Assembly: GCA_026225945.1 (NCBI GenBank)
Contig: JAMJFZ010002594.1
Coordinates: 1,512,001-1,576,000 of the forward strand
DNA length: 64,000 nt
Origin: Cricetomys ansorgei
Taxonomy: Eukaryota > Chordata > Mammalia > Rodentia > Nesomyidae
Direction: 5' to 3'
Part shown: piece by piece, positions 48,801-62,300 of the stretch
How the letters are laid out: each line of letters opens with the position of its first letter
Numbering within the stretch: the stretch's first letter is position 1
Notes under the pieces: model-generated
The model's database searches: none
What the model was told of the DNA's origin: nothing
Seen by the model: the letters and a program-made list of their open reading frames with translations, nothing else
Made by a program: the position numbers and the translations under genes

Positions 48801-51800
48801 ACCAGGATGAACTCACACATGGTTGTCACACACCACTGAGAAAGGCTACTTTGCCCGGTGCCCTCTCAGAGCATCTACTTACGGAGCTCTCCTCACTGCA
48901 GAGAGTGCCACGCTCACCGTGGAAGAGCATGCGCCCTGAGCAAGTCTGAGCCTCGCATCCCAGAGCAGGAAGAGGGACGGTCCCTGCCTCCCTCTGCGCG
49001 CGTACCCAGGACTTCAGCTTTGCTCCCTTACCAGGATTCCTGGGTTTGGGGTGTCCCTGGGGTCTCCTCAGGCCGACACGCAGAGATTCTTCTGTCATCT
49101 CTAAGAGTGCACAGCCCTCCTCGGCACGTTTCCTGTGCTGAATATCGTTCTTCTCCTTTCACTCAAAACAGCCCCAAAACCACTGCGCAGGGAGCGGCAG
49201 CTCCAAGCCCTGCCTGCCGTGCAGTCAAACTGTGCAGTGACGCAGTGGGGAGGCCGAAGCAGGAGGACTGTGGGTCCCAGGCCAGCCTGGGCTATACTGT
49301 GAGAGCCTGTCTCAAAAACTCAATAAAAGAAACCAGGGAGAGAAACAAAACATGCCAGCATGTTTGAGCGGTTCAGGGGGTGCGGTGGCTTCTGGTCTGG
49401 CTGGATCCAGATCTCGGAACAGGAACAAAAGCCTCTCAGGGCTTCAGATGTGGGCTGAGCAGCTTGTGGTTGTCTGTTCTTGGACCGGCTTTCCCTGGCG
49501 ATGGCCACTACTGTGTACCCCGCTGGCTTAGAGACTCAAGCAGGGGCAAAAGGAGCATGCTTCCAGATAGATGCAGCAAAAATCCCAGGGCTGATTCTCA
49601 CTGGCCCAGGTTGGGTCACATGACCACTTCTCAGCCAGTCATCTCCCTTAGGCCTGGTTCATGGACTAGGTGATCATCCACCTGCATCCAAGAAACAGAC
49701 TTATGAAGGGGCAGTTCCCCAAGGGAAACCTGGGGTGAGGCAGAGAAGGGGTGTGTGGGTGGGAACTACAGCAGCCTCCCTGCAGCCCTATAGCCGACTT
49801 TGATGTGCCGAATGGAGCGTGGACGGTCCCTCTGCAGAGCAGCCAGGCTGTGTATGGCCCTCTGCTCACCTTCCTCCTCCTCCCCTTCCTCCCCTCCTCC
49901 TTTCCCCCTTCTTTTTCTCCCCCTCCTCCCCCTCCTCTCCTCACCCTTTCTTTCCTCCCCTTCCCCTCCCTCCTCCCCCTCCTCCTCTTCCTCTCTCTCT
50001 CCTGCAGGGCTCCTCTGAAACTTCTGTGTGATAACATGAAGTACCAGATCCTTTCCAGAGCCTTCTATGGATGTGAGTACAGGTCTCCATCACTGCGATG
50101 GTTTCAAGAAGCGTTTATTGAGTGCCTCGTGTGCCGGGCGTGCTCAGGGTGTCGGGGTGGAGTAGACGAAGGTGCTTGTGGCAGGCGCCCTTTGAGGGGA
50201 CAGCGCCATCTTGGAAAGCAAGCAGAGCACTTAACATCTCCAAGACACCCCCCTCTCCATCCAGCAGTGATTCTGTCCACCTCTGGCCTTTGTTCTTCCT
50301 GTATGAATGGGAGGCAGGCCCAGAATGAGCTCAGAAGTCCTTGGTTCCCCGCCCCCCCCGCACACCTCCCTGTCCCATCCTTGCCCACAGCACAACTGTT
50401 AAATGCTCTGACTTCCAGCAGAAGAGAATGGTACCCCTGATAACAGAACACCCCTAGGATTTAGTAGTCAAGCTACCCAGTGGTAGCACCCCCAAGTTTT
50501 CTCCTAGGGGAGACTAGGTAAGGTGCATTGGGTAGAAGATGGTGCCTGACTTCCCTTTCTGGCCAGGGCTTGCCTACTGCAGACACCTGTCCACCGTGAG
50601 GACCCACCTCTCCGCCCTGGTCAATCACATGATCGTGTCTCCAGACCTGCCCTGTGATGCCGGGCAAGGGCTGACTGCCAGCATCTGGGAGCAGTACACC
50701 CAAGACAGCACGGTGAGCTGGGGGGGGGGGGATCTGTGCCAGAGGGCAGAGTGGAGGGAGGCCATCTTGTCAGCTCCAACTCACAGGGACCCAGGTAGAC
50801 ATGCATAGGTTCTGAACATGGACCTTGCAGTCCCAAGACTCACAGCTAACCTGAGCCCCATCCAGATGAAGGTTTGAGGGGTCAGGAAACATTCATAGGC
50901 ACAGCACCCCAAATCCAACCCCTGAGTTGTCTGTGCAATGTCTGAATACGTTTATGGTTATGTGAATTCATAGCTACTCTGGGGCACACGCAGGCCTCAG
51001 GCTGTGGCCTTGGCGCCTGCTCCAACACTGTCTGTCTGTACCCATCTTTATTTCTGTACCCACAGCTTCAGAGCGGTGTGGATTCACATGCAGTGGTTCT
51101 CTTTCCACTGCTGTCATAAAATATGCCAACATAAGCAACTCGAAGGTGTGCGGGTTTGTGTTTTAGCTCACAGCTCCACGTGTGTTCTACCGTAACGGGG
51201 AAGTCAAGGCTACAGGAGCATGAGACAGCTGGTCCCACCTCATCCATGGTCAAGAGATAGGGCCGAATGCAAGCTGCTGCTCATCTCGCCGGCTCCACTG
51301 GCGCAGCCCGGGATCCCCAGCCTAGGGAATGACACCGCCCACAGTTACAATGGGTCTCCCCACAATAATCAACATAGTCAAGCTGATCCCCCAGAGGGTC
51401 TTCTCCCAGGTGATTTTAGATTCTGTTGGCAATCAACACCAGCCACAGTACCACACACAGATCCTAGAGATTCTCTACAGTGTATGTACATACAGATCTG
51501 ACCCATAGAGCACTTGAACACCTACAAGTCAAAGACAGGTGAGGTGGCGCACGCCTTTAATCCCAGCACTCAGGAGGCAGAGGCAGGCGGATCTCTGTGA
51601 GTTTGAGACCAGCCTGGTTTCCGAATGAGTTCCAGGACAGTCAGGGCTACATGGTGAGACCCTGTCTCAGGACAAACAAACAAACAAAAAAGACATACAA
51701 GTCACATGTCATGTAGTTCATCAGGATATTTTAACCTACATCTACAGATACATTAAGACGCATTTATGTCTAATGTATGATATATAGGTCTTATGTATGT

Positions 51801-54800
51801 CTGTGTGTGTCATTCATACTTTCTAATGTTATGTACCTTTGAGCTCTCAGAGCTATAGAGTGATAGTAACACATAATCTTGTAATATGTAGATAGCCATA
51901 CCTTAGTATTTGTGTCCACCTGATCTACATTTCTTTATGGGTTTATTTTGTACGTGTGTTGGGGACGTGCAAAGGCCACGGCGTGCACACATGTGTTGGG
52001 GACGTGCAAAGGCCACGGCGTGCACGTGGAGACAACAGCTCGCAGATGTCAGTTCTCTCCTTCCTCGCCACATGGAAACCAGGTCTCCGGGCTCGGCAGC
52101 GAGCACCTGTGCCTGCTGAGCCTCTGTCCCCTCTGGGTCCTCTATACTGTGCTCACATTCTGTGTGCATGTTCTGTGAGCAGCTTACTCATAGTCCCTGA
52201 ATGAGGACTTGTCTTTCAGATCTCAAAGAAATAGCGAGCCGGAACTCAGTACCTCATAATCGGCCCACAGTTTATTTAAATTCCTGCGGACAGGAATATA
52301 TCCCCCCCCACCACTCTCCTAATTTGCTGTTGCCCGAGTTGGGAGGGGGTGTCTCGCTAGATAGCCCAGGTTAGCCTTGAACTCACAACCCTCCTACATC
52401 AGCCTGGTTGGGTTTGCAGACCTGCACCAGGCCTGGCTTCCTTTTGCTCTTTTTAAAGACTCATTCCCAGACGTGCAGAGCAGCAGTACACAGACACGCT
52501 TCCTCCTGTTCTGCTGGCGTTTTGATTTTGAGAATGGGTTCCTAGAAATTAAGTTGATTGCCACGTGTTAAAACCTGAAATAGATAAGCCGGAGTATTCT
52601 CCCAACCTCCCACGGCCGCAGCGGGAGCCCGCTGGTTCCCGGGGAGCTGCAGGGCCGACTGGCTGCTAGGCTCTGCAGAGCCTGCATCTCTGGGCGAAGA
52701 GCCCTTGTCTGAGTTTCCAAAGTCCCCAGAGTGCTTCCGTGAGCCAAACCGGGAGATACCAGTTTGAGTGAGACACTAGATGAGCCAAAGCGACTGCAGA
52801 GTGAACACCCCTCGCTACTGGCTGGCCTCTCTCCCACCCCTCAGCACCTGGCTGTACGCCGAGTCCCAGGACAAACAGTCCCCGCTGTCGTGTTGCCTGG
52901 CAACACTGGGCTTTTTATGTCAGCCTTGTCAGTGGGTGCGCATCTCTCTTCGCCTCACGGGCCTGTGAACCTGCCATCCTCCTGAGAAGCCAGGAGCTGA
53001 GGAGGTGGATTTTCTTATTTTACCGTCATCTCTTCTCATTCTAGAAATAATTGCAGTTATGGTGTTTGCAAGAGACTGGAGCCAAGACCATAGATAAAAC
53101 AAGAAATGTTAAAAATGTAACATAGTATTATAGTATTCAAAGGTCTCAGGGCTGGAGAGAGATGGCTCAGTGGTTAAGAGCACTTGCTGTCACTGGAAAG
53201 GAACTGAGTTCAGGTCCCAGCACCCACATCCCAGCTCACAATGGCCTGTGACTCCAGTTCCCAGGGATCTGCCACCTTCCTTTGGCCTCCAAGGGCATCA
53301 GGCATGTGCACAGTGCACATAAACTCATGCAGATATTCACACATAACACATTCAATAAGTAAATAATAGACAGACAGACACAGAGGTCTAGGTTCTGTAC
53401 CTAGAAAGTAAAATGGAGAAAGATGTCAAATCAATAACGTGACCGTCTATCTTAAGATACTGGGGGTGGGGGGGGGGGGGGGGACGGGGGAGGGACAACA
53501 AACAGAACCGGAAGCAAACAGACGGGAGAGGGGATGATTATCAGAGCAGAATTAAAACAGAATAGAGACAAGAAATGGAAATAAAGCTCTCAGGAAAGAC
53601 AAGCAACACTGGGGAATACCTTAGGTAGAACCACAAGTGTGGAAGATACACAGTTGACCACAGTCCAAAGTCAAAGAGGAGACATTACTACAGACGCTAC
53701 AGGCAAAGGACGGAATGGGAGACAATGTGTAAATACTATGAAAACCTGCTTCAAACTAATAACAGAACTCACCAATCCCTAGAGTCCCAAACTACTGTAT
53801 TGTCCTCAAAAAGAAATGAGAAGCCTGGGGATGAGTCATTTTGTAGCTCTCAGAAAGAAAAGCCAAGGGGGCTGGAGAGATGGCTCAGTGGCTGAAAGCA
53901 CTGGCTGCTCTTCCAGAGGACCTGGGTTCAAGTCCCAGCACCCACTTGGCTGCTCACAACCATCTGTGACTCCAGCTCCAGGGGATCTGACTCCCTGTTT
54001 GGCACCTGCAGGCACTTGGGGCACTTACAGACATTCAGGCAAAACACCCACGCACATAAAATAAAAACAGAGGGAAAAGCCTGAGCTAGATAGAGAGGCT
54101 CCTCTGAGCCCCGATCCCCCTTGAAGAAGCTGTTTCTGATGAAGACTTTGCGTTCGTGCCACGACCGGGTTCTGATTTCCAAATGCGCTGACATTATCTA
54201 GCTAGGTGGTCAGCGTTCCCAAGGCAGCCCACGGCTATACTGTAGCTGCAAGTAACGAAACCCAGCCCACACTACAGGAAGCCCCCACGCCACCCTCCTG
54301 TGCAGGGAGCTGTGGGCGTGAGAAGAGGCGGCTGGGAGTGTTCACGGTGGGTTATTACGCTGTGGAGTAATTTTCTTCAAGCTGACTCAAGATGAGCCTG
54401 CATTTGAGGGTCTATGGGGATTCACTAGGGATTTATTAGGCACCTCCTTGGGCCCGGCCCGTCTCCCCTCTTCCCACCCGCTCCTCTCCCCCCTCCCTCC
54501 CTCCCTTCTTATCTATCTCTTCTTTTTGGCTTTTGGCCTTTTGTAATCATTATTTTAGATGAGGTCTCATGTAGTCCAGGCTGTCCTCTGTGTAGCTGAA
54601 GATGACCTTGAGCTTGCAATTTGAGTGTGCACCTTCACGCCTACCGCCCTATAAAAACAGGCTCACCCTAGACGGGTCACGTCTTTGTTCTTCCCCCACC
54701 CCACCTCGCATCGGTCTTTGAACCTGTATCAGCTGTGGGTCCCTGCGCAGTGACGTGGGTCCCCATTGGGTTGCTGCTGGTTTAGCTCTTCCGGGCATAT

Positions 54801-55994
54801 CATGGTTAATTACAGGTCCGTGCGGTATGGTATCTCTCTGTTACTGTAACACGTTCCCAGACTAGGAAGCTTATAGAGGAAAAAGGTTTACCCTGGCCCA
54901 CAGCCGGGCCTTCTGCTGTGGGCAGCACTGGACAGCACGGCAGGAAGGCACACTGTGGGCGGAGCCGCCGTCCCTCCCCTGAGACCTAAGACCGATGCGG
55001 GGCTCTGCCTTACAGAGGCCCCAGCAGCTTCCACTGGTGCCACGCTGGGGACCAACCATTGTCACAGACATTTGGGGGAACGTCCCAGAGACACAAGAGA
55101 CATGGCTTCACTCATCCACACTGGGGTCTCACCTCAGAGACAAGACTGCAGGCCCGCTGCCCCCTGATAGTGTTGACCCTCTGCCTTCTCCCCGACAGAC
55201 TTACCCGGAGCAGGAGCTGCTGAGGCTCATCTACTATGGGGGTGTCCAGCCCGAGATCCGCAGGGCTGTGTGGCCCTTCCTCCTGGGTCACTACCAGTTC
55301 GGGATGACGGAGACGGAGAGGAAGGAGGTTAGTCACCTGTGCGGGCAGTGGATGGAGTGGGGTGCTGTGGGCTGGGTACTGTGGAGCTGGGTACTGTGAG
55401 AATGGGTACTGTGACAGCACCTGGGTGCTGTGCACCCGGGTGCTGTGCTCCTGGGCGCTGTTGAGCCTGGACGCCTGTTGCAGTGTTGGTGAGAGACACA
55501 GGGAAGAGACAGGAACGTCAGGGAAGGCTCTGTGGTGGAAATGCGACACAAGGGAATTTTCAAATGAGTCGGCCTCCTGTTGTGTGTTTCATAAAGACGC
55601 CTGTGAATTTGTAGGGAGTGCTGCAGAGACCTGTGACCTTTACTTGGCTCCCCCATGCTGACCCCATGCTGACTCCATACTGACCCCCATGCCGACCCCC
55701 ATGCCGACCCCCATGTCGGACCCCATGCTGACCCCCATAGTGACCCCATGCTGACCCCCATGCCGACCCCCATAGTGACCCCATGCTGACCCCCATGCCG
55801 ACCCCCATAGTGACCCCATGCTGACCCCCAGCAGAACTGAGATGCCCTGGGACAACACAGCACTGATGCTGCTGGGTCAGCAACTACCTCACTAAGGCTC
55901 CTCCTACCTCCTGTGATTGCCTCCTGGGGTGTGTGTGTGTGTGTGTATGTGTGTGTGCACCCTAGGGTGTGTGTGTGTGTGTGTGTGTACCCAG

Positions 55995-56025
<31 letters not shown>

Positions 56026-56085
56026 CATGCACATGTGTGTGTGTCTGTATGCCTACTAGGGTGTGTGTGTCCATGTATTCACACT

Positions 56086-56124
<39 letters not shown>

Positions 56125-56164
56125 CCTGGGGTATGTGTGTGTGTGTGTGTGTGTGTGTACCCAG

Positions 56165-56198
<34 letters not shown>

Positions 56199-56257
56199 AT
56201 TCACATGTGTGTGTGTCTGTATGCCTACTAGGGTGTGTGTGTCCATGTATTCACACT

Positions 56258-56290
<33 letters not shown>

Positions 56291-56334
56291 ACCCTAGGGG
56301 GGGTGTGTGTGTGTGTGTGTGTGTGTACCCAGGG

Positions 56335-56366
<32 letters not shown>

Positions 56367-59300
56367 CCTGGGGTATGTGTGTGCATGTATACACACTGGG
56401 GTGTGTCTGTCCATGTATTCACACTGGTGTCTATGTATGTGTGTATATGCACACGTGTATGTGTATCCATGTATTCACACTGGGGTATGTGTGTGTGCGC
56501 GCGCGCACTGGAGTGTGTGCGTCCATGTATACACACTGGGGTATGTGTGTGTGCACACACTGGGGTGTGTGTGTGTGCACACTGGGGTTTGTGTGTGTGT
56601 GCACACTAGTTGTGTGTCCATGTATGCACACTGGGGTATGTGTGTGTGTTCATGTATTCACACTGGGGTATGTGTGCATGTGTGTGTGTGTGTGTGTGCA
56701 CACTTGGGTGTGTGTATCCATGTATTCACACTGGAGTGTGTGTGTCATGTATGCACACTGGGTGTGTGTGTTCATGTATTCACACTGGGGTGTGTGTGTG
56801 TGTGTGCACGCACACTGGGGTGTGTGTTTGTGTGTGTGCACACTTGGGTGTGTGTATCCATGTATTCACACTGGAGTGTGTGTGTCATGTATGCACACTG
56901 GGTGTGTGTGTTCATGTATTCACACTGGGGTATGTGTGTGTGTGTGTGCACGCACACTGGGGTGTGTGTGTGTGTGTGTGCACACTTGGGTGTGTGTATC
57001 CATGTATTCACACTGGAGTGTGTGTGTCATGTATGCACACTGGGTGTGTGTGTTCATGTATTCACACTGGGGTGTGTGTGTGTGTGTGTGTGTACGTGTA
57101 CGTGTACTTATTTCCCATGTCTGGGCCCTAACCTGTCCTTCCATAGCCTCACCTACCTCTACCTACCTGATCGCTAACCCCTGGACCCTACTCACCTGTC
57201 CTCCCTTTCCAGAACTTTCTTGTATCTAAGATGTTGTAGAAACAGAATCACGTATTACAGAAACTTTGGGAACTGACTTTTTCATTCAGCACAAATATCT
57301 AGATCCATCCAAGTGGTTCTATTATACCCATTTCCTTTTTGTGGCTGAAAAGCATCCCCTGCCTGCATAGACCACGGTTGCACTCTAAATTGGCTGATGG
57401 GAAGCTGGGCAGTGAATATTTATTTATTTACATTTTGGGGCTAAGAATAGCCACCTGCGACAGACCTCCAGCGCAGGGTTTGTGTGTGGGAGACATGCCT
57501 GGGAGTGAAATCACTGGGCCTTGTGGTGGAAGCAGCTTCAGTCTTGAAGAAAATGAGAAACTCTGGCAGTGACTGTCCCATCTGATACTGCCGCGGGCTG
57601 TCCGCGATGGCCCTCACCTGATGGATGGATGAGTGAGCGGGCAGACAGGAGAGCGGATCCGATGGCGACGTGGACAGGTGGTGGATAGCAGAATCTCGCT
57701 AGTCTTGTAACCTGTATGCCTAGCTTGATGCCTGGCACGCTGTGGGTACTAAGCAAGAGAAGCTAATGAGTCAAGGGATTAAATAATTAATAAATGCTAG
57801 AGGAAATAGAGAAATCGTGCGAACGAACAGTGAACGGATGTGTAAAAGGAGGAGGGACGGAAGGAGCGTGGGAGCCACGTCGCCTTGGTCCGTGAACGTG
57901 GCGAGGTCAGAGCCCGAGCATCCAGAGCGTCCTCGTGTGACCTTGCGCGTGTGCCGTCAGGTGGATGAGCAGATCCACGCCTGCTACGCGCAGACCATGT
58001 CGGAGTGGCTGGGCTGTGAGGCTATCGTGAGACAGAGGGAGAGGGAGTCCCACGCAGCTGCCCTGGCCAAGTGCTCTTCGGGGGCTAGCCTGGACAGCCA
58101 CCTTCACCGCATGCTGCACCGGGACTCTACCGTCAGCAACGAGGTAAGGGCCGGCCGGCCTGAGAGCCGAGCCTCGAGGCAGCCTCGCCCTTAGCTTCTT
58201 AGTGGGGAAGGGAACTTCAGAATGGTCTAGGTTCAGATTCCAACCAGAGTCTCCTGCCAGCACCCTCCCTCCGCACTCAGCTCCTGTGTCTGCACGATGG
58301 GCATGGTGTGCGTCCAGTCCTGAGAAAGAGTGTGTGTCAGCTTCCCAGAGCAGCATCTGCCCTTCATACATTCAACTAAAGCTTGTTGAATGCCTACTAT
58401 GTGCAAGTACTGTCAAGAATGTTCCAGTAGCTCAGGCAGACTCCTGCTCTCACAGACTTTAGCAGAACTGCCTAAAGCCAGCACGGCAGAGGCCTCACAG
58501 CGTGGGGAGGGGCAGGGGTTCACAGGACAGAACTGAACCTCGAGTCCCACCTGCTACTCTGGCTGGAGTAATACCAGCCTAGCTCTCACGTTCAGCAGAG
58601 AAGTTAAAAGTGGGGTGCTCTGGAGGCTGGGAGGTGGGGCCCGGAGACCAAGGTCATCTCTGCAGAAGCTCCAGGGAGCAGCCAGGAACCTGGGAGGGGA
58701 CTTGTCCCAGCCAGCAGAAGGGATGGAACCGGACTTCCTGGCTCCCAATCCGGCAGCGCCCTGTGTGACCTCCTGTCTCTGCCCCTCTGGTCCCTGCCTT
58801 TTCAGTCCTCCCAGAGCTGCAGCTCAGGCCGGCAGAACCTCCGACTGCAGAGCGACTCCAGCAGCAGCACACAGGTGACTCTCAGAGGCCCTGCACCCCA
58901 CCTACACCCCACCCCACCAGCAAAAAACCGCCCCACTCACGGCCCGCCCAAACCACACGAGCCCCGCCCCACTCATGCCCCGCCCCATCCACACGAGCCC
59001 CGTCCCACTCATGATCCACCCCATCCACATAAGTCCTGCCCCACTCATACCCCGCCCAATCCACACAAGCCCCGCCCCACTCATGCCCCGCCCAATCTAT
59101 ATGAGTCCCGCCCCACTCATGATCCACCCCATCTACACAAGCCCCGCCCTACTCATACCCCGCCCAATCCACACAAGCCCCGCCCCACTCATGCCCAGCC
59201 TAATCCACACAAGCCCCACCCTCCCACCTGGGGTTGAAGGGATTGGATGTCCATCATGAAGTCCACAGTGAAGGGATACAGTCCCTGAGGACCTCATCAT

Positions 59301-62300
59301 CCCAGAACCCACGTCCCTTGTGTAAAATGATAAACGGGTCACCGCTAGGCAAGCGACACGGAAATAGCCATCAAACTCTGTCGCTAATCACGAGCCGGCT
59401 CTGCTGTAAAACAGCCCGCCACAGGCCTGAGCATTGCTTCTGTCTCCTTCGACTCTATCCTCCCTTGAAATCAGTCTGCTGTGTGGCCTTCCAGAACTTC
59501 TGGATGCCTTTATGTACACAGAAATTTGTAATGCACATCAAGACTTGGTGGCTTTTAAAATCACACAGAAAGGGCAGCAGATTGTTGGATAGCTTTTGGC
59601 ATCACTCAGAAAGATAACGCCATCAGGAACCTCACTAAACAAAAAAGGAAAGCACAAAGCAGGCTGGAGCCACTGCTCAATGGTTAAGAGCAAAAAGTGC
59701 TCTTGCAGAGGACCCGGGTTCAGTTCCCAGCACCTACATGAGCCACCTCACAACCAGGTGTAAGCCCAGGAGATCTGGCACCCTCTTCTGGACTCCAAGT
59801 GCACCTGCACTCATGTGGGCATATACACACAGGCACAGATACACAATAAAAAATAAAATACCTGTCTTAAAATGAAGAGTGTAAAAAAACGTGCATAGAA
59901 CATTACCTTTTGGGTCGAAAAATCTTAGTGTGTGTGTGTGTATGTGTGTGTGCATGTGTGTATGTGCATGTGTGCGTGCGTGCGTGTGTGTATGTGTGTG
60001 TGTGTGTGTGTTTGTGTGTGTGCGTGCGTGTGTGCATGCATGTGTGTATGTGTGTGTATGTGTGTGTGTTTGTGTGTGTGTTTGTGTGTGTATGTGCATG
60101 TGTGCGCGCGCGTGTGTATATGTGTGTGTGCGCCCACTCTCACGCACACACAGCTTGTGAGAGGCTCCAGCACTGCGCACACACAATAGCAGAAATAGAC
60201 CCAGTGAACTGCAGATGATGCCGCCCACCCAGAAATAGCGCGAGGCTCTGGAACCTGATCTTTCCTGTGACCTTGAGGGCTACAGCTGAAGGACACAGAA
60301 CCACAGTTAAATCTTCTAAGTGATTGAAGTCTGTATCGTGAAAAGCCACCCTCCCCCAAACCTCATTTCCCTAGTTGCTCTTCTCAGAGCCAGCTATGGC
60401 TGGCTGTGGCCAGCTGTGGCTGGAGGCATTCTCAGCATTCGGGTTATGGATTTGTCATACTTCCTTTGTACTGGCTGCATGCTATTCCCTGCATGCAAAC
60501 TCCACACTGAGCCCAGTCCCCTCCCGTTGGGTGTTTGAGTGGCTGCTGTAAACCGCTACCGTGTGCATCCTGACCCGCGTGTCTGTGTTCCTTCCCTCAG
60601 GTATTTGAGTCTGTGGATGAGGTGGAGCAGACGGAGGTAGAAGGCAGGTCGGGGGAGAAACAACCCAAGGTCCCCAACGGGAACCCGGCAAATGGCACCT
60701 GCTCCCCAGACTCCGGACACCCTTCCTCCCACAACTTCTCCTCCGGCCTCTCCGAGCACTCGGAGCCCAGCCTGAGCACGGAAGACAGCGTCCTGGACGC
60801 CCAGCGCAGCCTCCCCGCTGTGTTTCGACCTGGGGACAGCAGTGTGGAAGACGAGCAGAGCAGCGGGGCCACCACTTCCAGGGACGAGGCCCCGCGGGAG
60901 GAGCTGGCGGTGCAGGACAGTCTTGAGAGTGACCTTCTCGCCAACGAGAGCATGGAGGAGTTCATGTCCATCCCTGGCAGCCTGGATGTGGCCCTGCCCG
61001 AGAAGGACGGTGCCGTGATGGAGGCTTGGCCCAGCGAGGCGGACAAGCACAGCGCGGCCGACAGCGAGGACAACCTCTCCGAGGAGCCCGAGATGGAGAG
61101 CCTCTTCCCCGCCCTGGCTTCTCTGGCCGTGACCTCCTCTGCCAACAACGAAGCATCCCCCGTGTCTTCCAGTGGCGTCACCTACTCCGTAAGTCGCTGG
61201 TCGTGCCCCGGGGTGTGGCTGGCCCCAGGCCTCAGCTCCGGGTTTGTTTTATCCTCTGCGTCCCAGGGAGTCGCTGTAGGAATCCACACAAGGGGCCGCT
61301 GGGCTAGGAGCCAGGAAGCCTGGCTCCACTCCGTCTCCTGCCTGGGACAGGTCCCCTCTCAGAGCCTCAGCTTCCTGGCTGCTCTGGAGCTTCCGCAGAG
61401 ATGACCTCGGCCTCTGGTAGCCAAGGCTGACCTCTGCCCTTCGCAGCCTAAAGCAGAGCTCAGAAACAAACCCACTTTCACCATGATGCGTCAGCCATCG
61501 GCTTCCACATCCGTGCTGCGTAACGACCAGTCTCCCGAAGTGGGTGACTTTCACCAAGCAGCACCATGCCCTACATTTGCCCGAGTCTGTGGTCAGCCAG
61601 GAAGCTCTGGCCCACACCGGGCAGGGTGCGGCTCACTCTGATGCCGGCTGACGGAGGCTGGTCTGAATTTCGTACTCCAGCAGGCTGACCTGGGCGTGTG
61701 CTCACGGCGAAGGCAGATGCTACACGGAGAGAGCCGGCATGGCCACGCGTATTTTAAGCCTGTGTTCTGTCTGGCTTGCTAACATCACTGACTGAAGCCA
61801 GCTGAGTGGCAGAGCCTAGGGTCAGAGTGGGCAGAGTAGGCTGCACAGGCGATTGCAGGGAAGATTTCACTTCTCCTGGGTGTAGGAGAAGGTGAGAGAC
61901 AAGCCACAAATCCCGCTGTTGCCCTGAACGCACACACATCTCCAGCGTGGAGGCTGGGAGGGGGATGGGACCCGGAGGACCGCAGTACCTTTTCCGCTGT
62001 GGGTCTCTTTTTCTTCCTTAGCTTACAGCCTTGTTTTGTTGGAGTGCATGCTGGAAAGACGTCTGCGTGTTTTATTTCTTCTCTTTACTTCGATGAAGTC
62101 TTGTAGGCAAAGGGACCCAGGCTCCACCAAAGACTCACGTAATAATAATTTTTTTTAAAGCCAGGCGGACCGGGTGCTGTGGTGCACAACTTTAATCCCA
62201 GCACTTGAGAGGCCTGTCTGTGAGTTTGAGGTCAGCCTGGTCTACATAGTGAGTCTATGTCCAGGCCGACGTAGACTGCCTCAGAACAAATAACAAAGCA

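Noticed and set aside
61189..61404. Extension of Sgsm1 exon 19 by the open frame
   Set aside because: A consensus donor (TCC|gtaagt) at 61189 and the known protein joining ...GVTYS to PELLDLY place the exon end at 61188.
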